Origin: Chrysemys picta bellii
Taxonomy: Eukaryota; Chordata; Testudines; Emydidae
DNA: 64,000 bases
NCBI RefSeq assembly: GCF_011386835.1
Contig: NC_088796.1
Location: forward strand, 87,255,968-87,319,967
Reading direction: 5' to 3'
In this document: piece after piece, positions 23,952 to 36,385 of the stretch
Layout: the number at the start of each line of letters is the position of its first letter
Numbering within the stretch: the first letter of the stretch is position 1
Made by a program: the position numbers and the translations under genes
Notes under the pieces: generated by a model
Databases searched by the model: none
Seen by the model: the letters and a program-made list of their open reading frames with translations, nothing else
What the model was told of the DNA's origin: nothing

Positions 23952-26324
23952 TACTAGGGCAAACCCCCAAAGCAGATACACTGTGCTGACCCAAAGTGGG
24001 GCTTACACCAGTGCAGTGGTGGGGGGACAGGAAGCGAGACTATGGGCAGGCCAATTATATGTGCGTGTGGTATTATAATAGAAGTGATTTTTAAAAAAAC
24101 TCGGGAACTGACAAGGCGCTGTGCTTGACCCAAAGTATAAATACACCAATCTACTTACTCTCTCTTATTAACGTACAGTTCCAAACACTTTTCCAAGCAG
24201 AAAATTAAGTGTTTACAATAACTGGATATGACCAAGGCACAGTCCACTTCACTTACAGTAAACACACTGTTACAATGGACAATCAGTTTTAGCAGAGAAA
24301 TGCAGATGTCCCAAAGCAAGGGCCAGCTCCCCAATGTGCAATTAGCATAGCTCCATAGACTTCAGTGGAATTATATCAGTTTACATCAGCTGAGGATCGG
24401 ACCCTTGTTGGAAAAGTGTAAAATTCAAGACAATTTTGACTGATTATAATGGAGAGCTATTGTGAATATAACAGACACTCCAAAGGCATTTCTGAAGTTT
24501 CCCTATTGCTCTGTGTGAGCAAGTGTTGCAACTAGATGGAGGAACTTCATTCATTTTCTCCACCAAATGATTCTGTAAGTATTGTGCAAACCTTCATTAG
24601 TTAACTACATTCTTCTAAAGGACTGGTTGACATTTTTCAATGCAACATAGTTTCCTTTGTTATGTACTTTCCAGGAGGCTCAAACAATTAATATTTACAT
24701 GTTACCCTCTTGTTTCAGCAATAAAATACAACCTGTGCTGTGACTGGAAAGTAAACGGAAGATAAACAAACACAGAAGAAACTGATTTATTAACTCTTGA
24801 TCCAGCCCTCCTTTAGTCCCTCATCTCATCTATTGCAAGGGCGGGTGAGAAAGTTAATGTAAAAAACTTGTGGAAGATGTTCGCTCTGCTGGGGAGTATT
24901 TATTCACTCCTATTCCACATTTCAACTGTATCTCATTAAAAAAAAAGCGCAAGATACTCTAGGCTTTTCTTTTATTAAATTTAGGGACCATTGCAGGGAG
25001 AAAAGCAAGAGCAGCTTGACTAGTGGAGAGTCAAATACTGTGTTGTTCAGAAGTTGGTGGGAGGAGCTGGAAGAAATCTACATCCAAGTGACATGCATGA
25101 CCACTTATGTATAGGGACATTAAGAGCTCCCTCCTTATTCTTGACTCATCTTCATCCCAATTCTCCTCCTCACTCAAAAAGCATGCCTGCATTCATCATG
25201 AATATTTGTGGTAGGATGGACTAACTGATGTACTGATACATTGCATCATTCTGCCTTTAAAATCTCATATGAACTAATAAAACAAACTGACATTTAATAA
25301 AACTTTTTAATTCAAACATTTGAAGGGGCCTCTTTCCAAAGGCTTGCATCTGTCTTTTGTTAAGAAAAAGAAAATAACTTGGAAACAGGTATATTTAGTT
25401 ATATAAATAACAGTAACTGTGGTATTGGACCACAACTTGCACATCTACTGTCCTCTGGTGTGAAGATGGAGTGGGCTTTTACATTCTCACTTCTGTCTAA
25501 TAAGGCCCCAAACCATGTGCAGAAACATAGCAGGAAAAAACCCACACACTTGGCTATTATGAAAAAAATAATTTAACCTCTCTAGGAGCCTGCTCTTGCA
25601 CAATTCACTTCAATGAGAGTTTTGTTCTCTCTCTCTCTCAAGTAGATATACCTTCCATGAAAACCATGTAAAGGGAATGGTTGGTTGAAGAGATTTGTAA
25701 TGGGATTAGAGCCTTCCATTGGTAAATTGCCTATTTTAAACTGGTCCTGATTGGTATGACTTTATAGCAAGCAGTAGTTATCATCTGAAGGCTGCTTGGC
25801 TGTATAAGTGAAATAAGTTGATTGCCTCAGTCTAATACATACAGGGACTGAAGTGCACATCACCATGACTGACAGCATTTTGACACCCCTACTGCTCACA
25901 GTCTCAGCAGAAGCCAGTGACTGAATATGTGTGGGACTGAGTTACCCTCTCATCTCTTGAGGTGATCCTTACAACTCAGGGTTGAGAAATTCTGGCAGGG
26001 TGGGGTGGATAAACTCTCTTATAGGCTCACTTGGGTTACCACCCATCTTGAAATTCACAGGTTCGTCGTTTGCAGAATCGGCACGATTGCACTGGGGAAA
26101 CCCTATGTCCTGTAAGCACTGCTTGAGGAATACTAACAAGGCTAAAATTCACTTTCCACGCCCATTGAACATCCTTGTGCTACAATATAATACCATTTTG
26201 TCTCAGCATCATTACACTGTCTCTTGGTAGAAAGATGTTGGATCATAATCTTGCAACATGGACAATATGAAAGCACAGTGGAGGTGTCAGTCCTACTGGG
26301 ATAAACTCAAAACATGGCAGCTGT
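23952..26324. other. Mostly unassigned, AT-rich
   Basis: No gene is seen. A fragment at 24340-24402 (CATAGACTTCAGTGGAATTA, CAGCTGAGGATCGGACCC) belongs to a diffuse dispersed repeat also seen near 38560-38645, 51180-51225 and 61955-62045. Confidence 0.4.
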
Positions 26325-26392
26325 GTGTGAGAGACAAGGTGGGTGAGGTAATAGCTTTTAGTGGAACAACTTCTATTGTTCTGCTGTTAGTG
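26325..26392 (-). mobile_element. PLE pLTR relic, family 2
   Basis: GAGAGACAAGGTGGGTGAGG, then TAATAGCTTTTAGTGG, then AACAACTTCTATTG is the reverse complement of the motif set at 10470-10530. Only the 3' part of the pLTR is kept. Confidence 0.55.
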
Positions 26393-26479
26393 ACAGTCCA
26401 GCTGCTTTAAAAAAAAATACTAAATTCACTTTGAAAGTGTAAACTCTTTAAACAGAGCTACATTCTTAGTATGTTTAAA

Positions 26480-27200
26480 AACAATTCCACATGGCTTAAT
26501 TGAATCATTATTCACTCTTACATAAATGACTGAGGTGTAAATTCAAACCATAAAATGTTTCTTAGTGCTAAAAGTTGCATCATTTGCATACTAATTAAAT
26601 GTCATTTTTTTTCTTTGATCAGCTTCATTGCTGGAGCTCATTGGGATCATATACAGAGAGCCTAAATATAAACCCCTCAGAGAGATTAACACAATATAAA
26701 TTGTCAAAAGGGGGAAGATTGAAGAATGTGCCAATAAGGATGAGATGACTAACCACTGTCGTAAGGGCAAGGAATGACTGAAGCACTTACAGAACTAGGA
26801 ATAATAAATTGATTCTGTCCCCCAGACTGCAATCAACTTCCATCTTTCTTCATGAGAAACAGTCTCTGGGAACGGGACTTTCTTAAAGAAACATAAAAGA
26901 CAGCAAAAAATAATTCCGCTCCTAGACATCATTGACTGACAGACACTTTCTGTGGGGAACTCATGCAGTACTTGTAGATGCTCTTCACATGCTGCTATTG
27001 CCAATCCATCTGCATTCTGATAAGGGCAGCTTGTGAATGTCAGCCTAATTAGCCAAGGCTAATGTCTGGTTTCCTGTAGAGAGCTTTTGTGGAGTAATTA
27101 CCTTCCTCCGAGGTCAAACTGCTGTAATTATAGGTCTTTAACTAATCGAGATAAACAGCCTTTGAATTCTTGCAATAAATAAGCCAATCACACTGAGGCA
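26480..27200. promoter_or_regulatory. Candidate conserved noncoding element
   Basis: The stretch is repeat-free and AT-rich and has clustered homeobox and POU-type words: CTTAATTGAA, CATTTGCATACTAATTAAA near 26580, CCTAATTAGCC, GTAATTATAG and AACTAATCGAG at 27040-27150. The composition is what developmental enhancers in gene deserts look like, but these words are common in AT-rich DNA. This is a guess that needs alignment. Confidence 0.2.
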
Positions 27201-28547
27201 CTTTCATGTAGACCTACAACAATACAGGATATTATGACAGGTGATAGCAATGCATGGCATTGCTTTACATTTTTGACTGTGGTCTAGACATTAACATCTC
27301 TTGCTAAAACCTTACAAATTATTAACATATATTAAACTCAGTGCCCAGGCTAAGAGAGTCATTTTTATGCATTTGTCACGGGATATTTTTTATAAACAAA
27401 AAGTATATGTTTGAATAGAATGATACAATATGGAGACATTAAAGATGGGAGAGACCTATTAGGAAGGCTAGCTTACTCCCCATCAACCCCCCCCCCCACC
27501 CATTTCCCGCCTCTCCACAAAACTTAGATTGATCCTGGCAGTATAATATCCTATTCAGTTTAATTAATGAGGCTTCCCTTTGAAGACTGTTTCCCATTCT
27601 AATAGATCTCCCTTCAAATATATTTTTCCTGATATTTTACATATTTGGTGGGCTACCAAGCTGACTTCTAACATTCATGTTCAATAATCTACAGGAATGC
27701 TGGAATGTGGTCAAGTGTTGAGTCACCGTCACGCCCATTATCAGTCTTGTTGAGTCTACGAGATGTTATTTCCCCTTCCACAGTGGCTCAGGCTAAAGGG
27801 AACTCCACTATAAAACAGGGATTTTTATAGCAGTTGTTCTTTGGCATAAGTACATTTTCAGTCACACAAGAGGATCAGAAGACCAAGTCCACAAAACATA
27901 TGGAAAAACAAACATATGGAAAAAAAATGCCTTGTACACAATACATGCATACGTATTGTATATAGTGTGTGAAATGTATTGTAGGAAACATGCTAATAGC
28001 TCATTTAGAGGAAAGGAAGTGAGCGGACACTTGATCTTCATTGAGTTCTAGGGGCTTTAGATCAGGGCTGTAGAATGTGAATCATGTTTGGGGACTTAAC
28101 TCTTCTAGTCTACATTCTACTAAACTACAAGGAAATCATGTAGATCAAGCATGGATTTGCCTATTACATATCAGTTTTGATCTTTACAGTATAATAATGG
28201 TTAGCTCTAATCTATCAGCCAATGTCATTGCAGGACAGAGAACAATACAGAGCTTCCAGGATCTCATATAGCGATTGAGATTTGATTTTTGAGAAACAAT
28301 CAATAGAAGTTTGCACTAACTCAGAATTGGCATTTGGCTTTTACTGTGAATGCCTGGAACTGTGGGTTGAAAATGGCTTTTTAAAAAGCCTGTCTTGCTT
28401 AATAATCATTCATTTCTTTCAAAGGTCATTCCGTTAAAAAGTGAGCTTGACTTAGCTTTCAAGTTCCTCATTTAGGTAGGAAGCTTCTTGGGGCATGAAC
28501 CAGATCGTCCTCTCTGATTTGCTTTTAACATTGTAAGATCTTTTCTC
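27201..28547. other. Unassigned AT-rich DNA
   Basis: No gene is recognised. A run of ten or more C bases lies at about 27488-27498. Confidence 0.35.
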
Positions 28548-28655
28548 AGATTGCAAACTCTTTAGGGCAGGGACTGTGTCATTATATGTGCTTGTACAGC
28601 ATTGAGCACAATGGGGTCTGGGATCTGACTGGGGCCTCAGGATGTTGTAATATAA
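28548..28655 (+). mobile_element. Old LINE tail (CR1/L3-like)
   Basis: ATTGCAAACTCTTTAGGGCA, then CAGGGACTGTGTCATT, then GAGCACAATGGGGTCTGGG matches a common amniote LINE 3' tail. The same family appears reversed at 28742-28830. Confidence 0.55.
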
Positions 28656-28741
28656 ATCTGAAATAATAAAACAATAGTAAGAGTGTTTAAAGAGCTCTGA
28701 ATGAAAGACTCTTGAATGCAAAGTTCATAAATAAATAATAA

Positions 28742-28830
28742 TCATTTGTATTACCATAGTACTTTGTAGCCCTACTCATGGACCAGAACCTTATTGCACT
28801 GGGTGCTTTGTATGTTCTTATAAGCTGCAC
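28742..28830 (-). mobile_element. Old LINE tail (CR1/L3-like), opposite orientation
   Basis: TTGTATTACCATAGTACTTT, GTAGCCCTACTCATGGACC and CTTATTGCACTGGGTGCTTT match the reverse complement of the 28548-28655 family. Confidence 0.55.
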
Positions 28831-29699
28831 TGTCTAGCCCTAGTGGGTAAATTCTCCTCTCCGATTCACACTGCAGATCTCTTGCATATTCTGAACCACT
28901 AACAACTCAATCAAAAACATCTTTAGATGTCAAATGGATTTCCATGTTAGGAATTATAATATTTAGTAGACACTCAAGAATCAGGTTTGTCAGGAACAGC
29001 ACTTTATTTTTATTAACTCCTTGAACACATAGATCAGTCTGAGTCTACTCTGGTAACATCTCTCTCTAATTGGGCATGCTCAAAGGTTTAAGAGACCAAT
29101 GAACATAGTCATTCTCATATTAACATTACATCACCTCTATTTGTATAATTCTGCCAACTAACTTTGTGGGGGTCTGAGAGCTACTTATGGTAAAATAAGA
29201 ACCAACTTAGGTCTATATTCAACCCCAGAATCAAACCTGAACCTCTTTTGATTTCTACAAAGAGAAGAGATGAGAAGAGACATGCTTCTTGTTGGAAGTG
29301 GAAGGAAGAACCTGAAAACTTTTTTTTTGTCAGCCCGTTTCAATGAGAGTTACAGACTGATATTTTAGACACAAATATTAATTTAATAAGTTCTGGATAA
29401 ACAACTGAACCATTGGGTACTTATCTGAGCAGAAGCTGGGGAGTTTTTGCAGATCTCCCATTCTGATTCAGTGTGTTTCATTATATATAAAGTTCTGGTT
29501 CAATTTTGATTAGACAAAATCCCGGGAAACTAGATGAACTGAGACTAGTAGTAGCCCGTAGTACCTTTCATATTTAGGCCCTCTTTTCAACTTTGATGCC
29601 ACTCTCCCCTGCAAAAACAGCAATTTATCTAATAAATAATTAGGATGGCAGAATCAGGTAGAGTCTGCAAGATCAGTTGCATCAATAGGAACTTCATTT
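28831..29699. other. Unassigned DNA
   Basis: No gene is recognised. Confidence 0.35.
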
Positions 29700-31229
29700 C
29701 AAGATGCTCCTCAGTTGTCTGCCACCTGGAGTCCCTCTTGCATTTGAAGAGGGGCAAGAAGTTCCAGTAGAAACATCTTCCTTCAACCAAGAAAAGATCC
29801 AGGTCATAATCCATAAACTGAAGTCTGGGAAGGCAGGAGAGGTTTCTAACATGACATCTGAGTTGCTGAAGACAGGTGTGAGTACTCTTGTACTGCAGCT
29901 GCATAGGCTTTTCCAGACCATCTGGTGCACCATCCCTGATGACTGGAAGACGGGAGTTATTCTATCTCTGTTCAAAAAGAGCTGAGAAGGCCAAATGTAG
30001 CAATTATAGAGGTATTATGATGTTGTCAGTCCAAGGGAAAGCCTTTATCTCCATGTCAATGTCTCAAATCAACTATATACTTCATGGCAAAGGTCAGGAT
30101 ACTGACTGTGGTGTTAGATCTGGTTGTTCTACTGTTGACCAGATTTTTACTTTGAGACAGCTTTTTTAATAAGGTAGCTAGATTTAATAAACCATGCACA
30201 GCACTTTCTGTAGACTTCCCTCAGGCATTTCATTCAGTGCAATGAGCAAGCTTGTGAGGTCTGATGAGATGACTCAGCGTCTCTAGGAAGAGAGTGTCAT
30301 TGACAGAAGAGCACTATAATGGGACAGAAAGCTGTGTTCAAGTCATGATAGATACACAGCGTGGTTTCTCCATGGGAGCTCAGCAAGGCAGTCTTCGGTC
30401 ACCATTGTCATTCAATACAGTCATTGATTGGTTGATGGATAAGCTTGAAGAGGCAGCTGGTGGTTGTGTTGAGATTCTTTGAGTTCTCAAATCCACTGAT
30501 TACATTGTCTTGTTGGCTCAGTTTGGTGAATCACTGCAGCTGATGGCAGACATGGTCAGGCAAGAAGCAGTGTGTATTAGTCTGCTTATTAATCTGGCCC
30601 CTTCACCATCAAGCAGCCTTCAGCTCCAGATTACAACCAGCTCAGTATTAACCTGTCCGCACGGGGCCATCAAGCAGGTGGTAATGGTACACTATTTGGG
30701 CAGTGTAAAAGACAGTTTTGGAGGGGACTCAAAAGATGTGGACACTTGCACAGCAGCAGCTACAGTCATGTTTTGGTCTCTTCAGTGGCCTCCATAAGGA
30801 AGTTATGCCATCAAGCTTGATAGGAAACTGCAGATCCATTGAAAAAGAGTTATACCAAGTATTGTACAGAAGTGAAATGTGGCTGCTAAAGAATACCAGA
30901 TTGATGTTTTTGATTTTCATAATTTTCAGCAGCTGCTCCACATCAAGTAGCAGGGCTAAATCAGCAATGAGGATACTCTAAGCTGAACCCAGAAACCACC
31001 TCAATCGGCACTAGTTTGGTTTTGATGTTTCTTGGTTTGGACATATTATTAGAATGAACAACCCATGAATTCTGAAACACGTTTACCACAGAATGCAGCT
31101 ACACAGCCAGTGATCACATGGGTGCCAAAAACTTTGGTGGTGCTATAAAATAGCCAGTGATGGATGTAAACTGAATATCTAGCCAGAGCACCTTAAGGAC
31201 CTAGGCAGAGATGGATCCAGGTGGCGCTT
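29700..31229 (+). pseudogene. Dead LINE reverse transcriptase (5' portion before LTR insertion)
   Basis: Three plus-strand frames together carry the order of a non-LTR reverse transcriptase. There is an LKSGKAGEV-like segment near 29820, IPDDWKTGVILSLFKKS near 29940, SNYRGIMMLSVQGKAF near 30000-30050, a CSTVDQIFTLRQ segment near 30130, FSMGAQQGS near 30370 (the RQG motif), and TDYIVLLA near 30494, where the catalytic YADD should be. Further down are YLGSVKDSFGG (30690), SEMWLL (30870) and WFGHIIRMN (31035). Stops and frameshifts break it repeatedly and the active-site aspartates are not intact. The clade is unresolved (L2, Jockey or RTE type). Confidence 0.8.
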
Positions 31230-31921
31230 TGTAAGAGTCTCGACTCACCCCCATGGCATCTCCTGCTGGTCGTCCTCAGGGAATTAGCTCTCCCAGCGTC
31301 CGGAGCGCCCTTTGCAGGCTGGTGATCTGCCTTACCTATGGCCCCATGTCCCTCCCAGGACCCCAGTGCCCCATTTACCTGGGGTGCTGCCCCTCTGGCA
31401 GTAACACCTCACAGCCTCAGGGTCTCCCCTCCCAGGGGAATCCCCACCCACTAGCCCCACTTCACCTCAGTGTTTGGCTACTGCCAGTCCCCATCTAGCC
31501 CCCCACGCACTGGGGTGGACTGCAGTGTAAGCCAATCATAGGCAAAGGGGGTTCAGGCCTGCTGCCTCTGCCTACCCATGGGCTGCCCCCTGCAACCCAA
31601 TACCTAATGGGCCTTACCAGGCCTGCAGCTTTCCTAGGCCAGAGCTCCGCGGCTCCCTAGGCCTTTCCCCAGCCCTGCTCCAATCTAGGGTCCCTTCCCG
31701 GCACCTTGCAGCCAAGCCCTTCTCCCTCTACAGGCAGAGGAAGATTGCCTAGGCCTCTGGCTCACAGCCTTTTATAGGGGCCAGCTGGGCCTGATTGGGG
31801 CATGGCCCCCGCTGAGCCTACTTTCCCCAATCAGCCCAGGCTTCTTGCCCCAGGGACAGCCCTCTCTCTCCGAGGCTGTTTCTAGCCCCGCAGGGCAGGA
31901 GCAGGTAACCACCCCGCTACA
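31230..31921 (-). mobile_element. Solo LTR with 5-bp target duplication
   Basis: The 692-bp unit starts TGTAAGAG and ends CCGCTACA (TG...CA). CGCTT flanks both sides (31225-31229 and 31922-31926). It is much more GC-rich than its surroundings. Read on the minus strand it has an ATTGGGG box and then CCCTATAAAAGG near 31770-31780, an LTR promoter layout. No internal retroviral genes are present, so it is a recombined solo LTR. It is related to the element at 63478. Confidence 0.85.
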
Positions 31922-31926
31922 CGCTT

Positions 31927-31980
31927 GATCTATAAGGCCACATCCTTTTGGGGTTTGCCATGATGATGATGATGATGATG
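31927..31980 (+). pseudogene. LINE 3' end with (GAT)n tail
   Basis: Skipping the LTR and one copy of CGCTT, the coding frame runs on from the previous LINE segment for about a dozen codons to a TGA that itself begins a run of about seven TGA triplets. A short tandem tail at the stop codon is a normal LINE 3' end. This shows that the LTR landed in the last codons of the LINE. Confidence 0.75.
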
Positions 31981-33224
31981 AACGAGTGTTGCAATCACTC
32001 AGTCCTCTGGGTCATTTAGTATTTTTTCTTTCTTTTGTCTGCCTTTTATACATTTTATTCTCCTTGGGGCAGAGACTGTGCGCTTTATTTTCATTTACAC
32101 TAAGCCCCCTTAGAACTATTCTGGCAGAGTAAAGGAACTTTAAGGTGGAGGCAAATTATATTTACATTCGCTTTAAAGCCCTTTTATGCCTCCAGAGCAG
32201 TGTAAAGAGGCCTTAATGTAAATGAGAATCAGTTGTGTCTATATTTTCTGTTTATGCCTCACGTGGTGAAGCTCACACACTCCTGCTGCCCATGCTGTAC
32301 CTGCTATGTTCTTAAATAAAGGAGTTCAGTCCTCAGCACTCTCAGTCATTAGAGCAACTATTCCTTACAAAACATTAAAGAAATTAAAAACAGAATGAAA
32401 TCCTCAAGGCCAAAAGCCCAACATAAACCAAATCTTTAATTGCCTTTATACAACTGCAGGTTTTAATTTACAGGGTGATATCATATGAGAGGTAGTAGAC
32501 TTTAGGCATATATACAATGTTCCAATTTGCTTAGGTTATAAAGTGCTTAATGTAGCAGCCTATGGCACAGGCAGGAGTTGGGCACTTATGACAGCTGACA
32601 AGTGCTCTTAAAGAGACAGGAAATCCACAAGAGACAGCTACACAGGGCACCAATGATATAGAGGAAGATCAGAGATTACATTCCCCAACTGCGTATCAGA
32701 ACTGTGGTAATTGGAAATGGGTTTGATTACTAAGTGCCAAACACAAGATTTTTGTGCATGACAAATATGACTCATCCACATAACAAACGTGCTCCTGTTC
32801 TTTGTAGATTATGAGTGACAGAGGATGAAATACTGACCATAGTCAGTGTGATTGCAAGAACAGAAATTGTTCCAGCATTTTCCAGAGCCTGGAAATGCGG
32901 GAAATTATTTCACCAGGATGACACCAAAAAGCTCTAACGGTGATGCAGTGCGTTCCCTGAATTTACCAATTTGAGCAGATGGGAAGGCAACATCTCAGAG
33001 TATTTTGGGGCACCAGGTTTTTCCCACCCAATCTGATTGTGCCAGGTCTAAAAAATTCTGTGAATCTGTTCTCCTTCAGACAGCTCTGGGAAACTATAGT
33101 AAAAACATATTCAACAAATAAATCCATTAGATGTTCGGATAGCATTAATGCACCCAGGACTCTGATCAGACTTTTAACATGGGAAAGAGTGAAAATTAGT
33201 GGTTTCAGCAGCAAACTGGAAGTG
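31981..33224. other. Unassigned DNA
   Basis: No gene is seen. The antiparallel 83-codon frames at 32963-33230 overlap each other and have no domain. Confidence 0.4.
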
Positions 33225-33390
33225 AGGTGAACCAGGTTTTCTTCTTCATGTCTGCAACTGTCTATGTGTCCTTGGGAATGTAATAGCCTATCTGTGCCTC
33301 AGTTTACCATGTGCAACACTTACTTACCTCCCCTAGGGGTGTTGAGAGACTTCATTCTCCAGTGACTACTAAGTGCTTTGAGCTTCTCAA
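33225..33390 (+). mobile_element. MIR-like SINE
   Basis: The core and tail words GTGTCCTTGGGAATGTAATA, CTATCTGTGCCTCAGTTTAC and GGGTGTTGAGAGACTTCATT, plus AAGTGCTTTGAG, follow the MIR order. Diverged. Confidence 0.65.
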
Positions 33391-36194
33391 TGAAAGTATT
33401 TTAATTGGAAGAAACAAAATTGGTGACTCACTTGCTGTTTAGCAGCAAGAAGTGCTATTGTTTAACACTGAAACAGTGTCTGTGCCACGTTGTGATAGAG
33501 AAAAAGCTTGGAGAAACCTGCCCTCCTAATTAAACAGAAGTCAAGGGCTGCAATAAAAATTTTAAAAATACATATAGTTGCCTTATCCTATTCATACACA
33601 GTACTTGGACTTGTTAGTTTGAAACTTTTTGCATCTGGCTTTAGTGTTCCCCCAAAAGATTTACCTTTTACAACCATGTTTGTTTATGTAAAGACCATGG
33701 ATTTGATGACTGTTTTTTAAAGCCACCAACACTAGGTTTTTTTTTCTTCTCATTGGCAAGACTTATCTGTAGCATCCACTTCTTTCTAGCAAGAAATCAA
33801 TGTCTGATGACATTTTGCAGTTAAGAGGATATTTTGCTACCCATAATGTTAAAATATTGATTGTACATTTCTTTTCTTTTAAAATTACAAAGTAAAAATG
33901 TATACCCACAATGTTATCTGTGGAACCCATGTCATACATACAAGTGCTAAATAAACAACACTAATATGCATGGTGCTAGTATTTTGAGATGATGTAGCAG
34001 CCCAAGGTGGAATGTGTGGGGAATGCTTCTGTTTCTGCTAGCTGATACCACAGACCAGCCTCCTCTGAGCCACTTCCTACCTGCCCTCTCCCTGTGTTCT
34101 CTTCCATTTGGGGCATGGTCACAGCCCTCTGTTTCCCTCGCAGAGGGGTTGTTTAAGCAGTTTCAGTGATTCAGATAGTTCACCTTAGGCTTCCCAGCTC
34201 CCTTCACAGTGATTTCTCCTTTGTCAGGGAGAAGGAAAGAGAAACAGAGTTCAGGCCTCTGGCTGCCCGGTTGAGCTTTACCCACAGTCTAGGTCCTTCC
34301 CCCGTGGATTCCTTTGTCCCAGAAGGTAATAACTGGCTTCCTTCCTGTAGACAGCCTCTCCTTCACTCTCCCCCCACTTGATTGCCAGAGTCCTATTTTA
34401 AGCAAGTCCTTCCTTTGAAGCATGTTTTGCAGCTGCTGAGGGATGGACCTTCTTGGCTCAGCACTGCTCCCTCACCCCTTTAGTCTTGATGAGGTGTGAA
34501 CCCCATCATAGATGAGCAAACTAAATTGGGTGAAGTCAGGACCTCCCAGAATCACCTTGTGAAATTCAAATTGAATCTGTCTGAAAGCCTGATAATGTTT
34601 GGTTAAGTGACAATACTCTTGGACAGAACAATTGATTATCCTGCTCCCTCTTTCTGGTGGCAAAACCTGATCCCAGATTAAGATATTATACCATAGTGAA
34701 CAATCCTGCACTGATCCCTGGGAATAGTCCAGTTGACCTAATCGGTCTTTTCCATCTCTAATTTCTGTGATAAGGTAGCAATTAAAAGTAATGGTCAGTG
34801 AATCAACCATCAGAAGCTTGGAATCATTTTTCAATGATTACAACTCAGACACAGCATACAGTTAGGAGTGTATTTATATATGACATATGAGACTATGGTG
34901 TTCCTAGTCCACCTTCAATGGGTAGTTTGGAGTGGGAGTGGGTTGGGAAGAAAGCAGTATTGACACAAAGATGGATATTACCATCGCATTTTAACAGTAG
35001 CTTACCATGGAGAAGTGCAGGATAGCACCCAAGAAGTGTCCAGCTCTCTGGGTGGGCTGCCCAGCAACGCACATAGCTTTACTGTGTAGGATTGCAAAGT
35101 TCAAAGGAGCTCTGGGTTCAGAGAACTGTGAATCTCAGTGTTGTGCCCAATATGCTGCACCACACATGGCTAAAGTACACACTATCAGTATCAGGAGAAG
35201 GACCTCCCTGAAAGCACAAATGGTGCTGGAGTTACCTTTCTATAAATATCCTGAGAAACAGCAATGTTTCCCTTTCAGTTGTAGGAGTGATTCCATCTCC
35301 TATGATAGCTTGCAAGTGTTCCCTTAGTTTTAATAATCCCCCTCATCATGTGCATTACATAGCGAAAAGGATTAATGGAAAAAGAGCAAAACACATGCGG
35401 TCAGATCCTCAGCTATGGTTGAACTGTTTACAGCCCCCACTGCAGTTGTATGTAGAGCCAGTTCTCTTACTGCTGTTAACAATCCCAAGGGGTTAAAATT
35501 ACAGCCAGAGATCTGCATGGTATGGGGGCATCCTGACCTAGCCCCCTTTCTTCTGGCTCTGCAACCTTTTCCATCTATGCAGACATCAGGGAAAAGAAAT
35601 AATTGAAGAGCCTGTAGGCTGGCTCTACACCAGAGGATTTTCATTGCACTGGAATGATGTTCTTTGGGCTGGATGTGGCCCTTTTGGGCCAGATCATATT
35701 GATGATGTAGCATAAAATGATCACGCTACATAGAATAATCTGGCCCAATAGCTCACCAGTAATTTTTAGAATGAGCTCAGTAAAACTATATTAGAACTCA
35801 ACAGCAGTCTGTGATCTGAAATTAATTTTAAACAATGCAAAGCACCAACAGAGCATGAAATATGAAACAGGTTTGCCTACAGATATACATGGTTTCTCTC
35901 AAATAGAGAGGAAGCCCAGCATCTTTGTTTTTCAATTTCCTTAAAAAGAGGAAAATTCCGTATCCATTTTGCATCTGCAGGGACAAATTTAAATCAGATG
36001 GTTAACATGTTAGGACACCCTGAAACAAAGAACAACAAATACTTTGTGGTCTAAAAACACACCATTTATGATCTGTTTCTTGAATCAGGCGACAAGTCCA
36101 TTTTCACTTGTAATTTGAAATCTTATTTCTACCTGTGTACGACTCAGACATATTCTTTACCAGTGAATCAACTTTAGCTAACTCCTGAGCTGCA
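33391..36194. other. Mostly unassigned; LINE-like fragment 34640-34775
   Basis: At 34640-34775 the minus strand reads GGAAAAGACCGATTAGGTCA and CAGTGCAGGATTGTTCACTA, resembling an ancient CR1-type 3' UTR. A pyrimidine-rich block at 33985-34470 has no defined ends. No gene is recognised. Confidence 0.35.
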
Positions 36195-36385
36195 CCATGG
36201 ATAAGGCACCAGGGAATGAAGAGATCCAAGTTCTGTTCCTGGTTCAGTCACTGACATGCTGTGTGACTTTGGGCAAGTCACTTAACCTCTCCATGAGTCA
36301 GTTTCCACAGCTGTAAAATGAGGATATTGATACTTACACAACTTTTTACAGTGCTTTGAGATCTATGGAGAAACTCTGATATGTA
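36195..36385 (+). mobile_element. MIR-like SINE
   Basis: GTTCTGTTCCTGGTTCAGTC, TGTGTGACTTTGGGCAAGTC, ACTTAACCTCTCCATGAGTC and CTGTAAAATGAGGATATTGA appear in MIR order, followed by an AGTGCTTTGAGATC tail. It is one of the best-preserved MIR copies in the window. Confidence 0.8.

Noticed and set aside
34472..34834. 120-codon minus-strand frame
   Set aside because: It overlaps a fragment resembling an ancient CR1 3' UTR, and no protein domain is visible.
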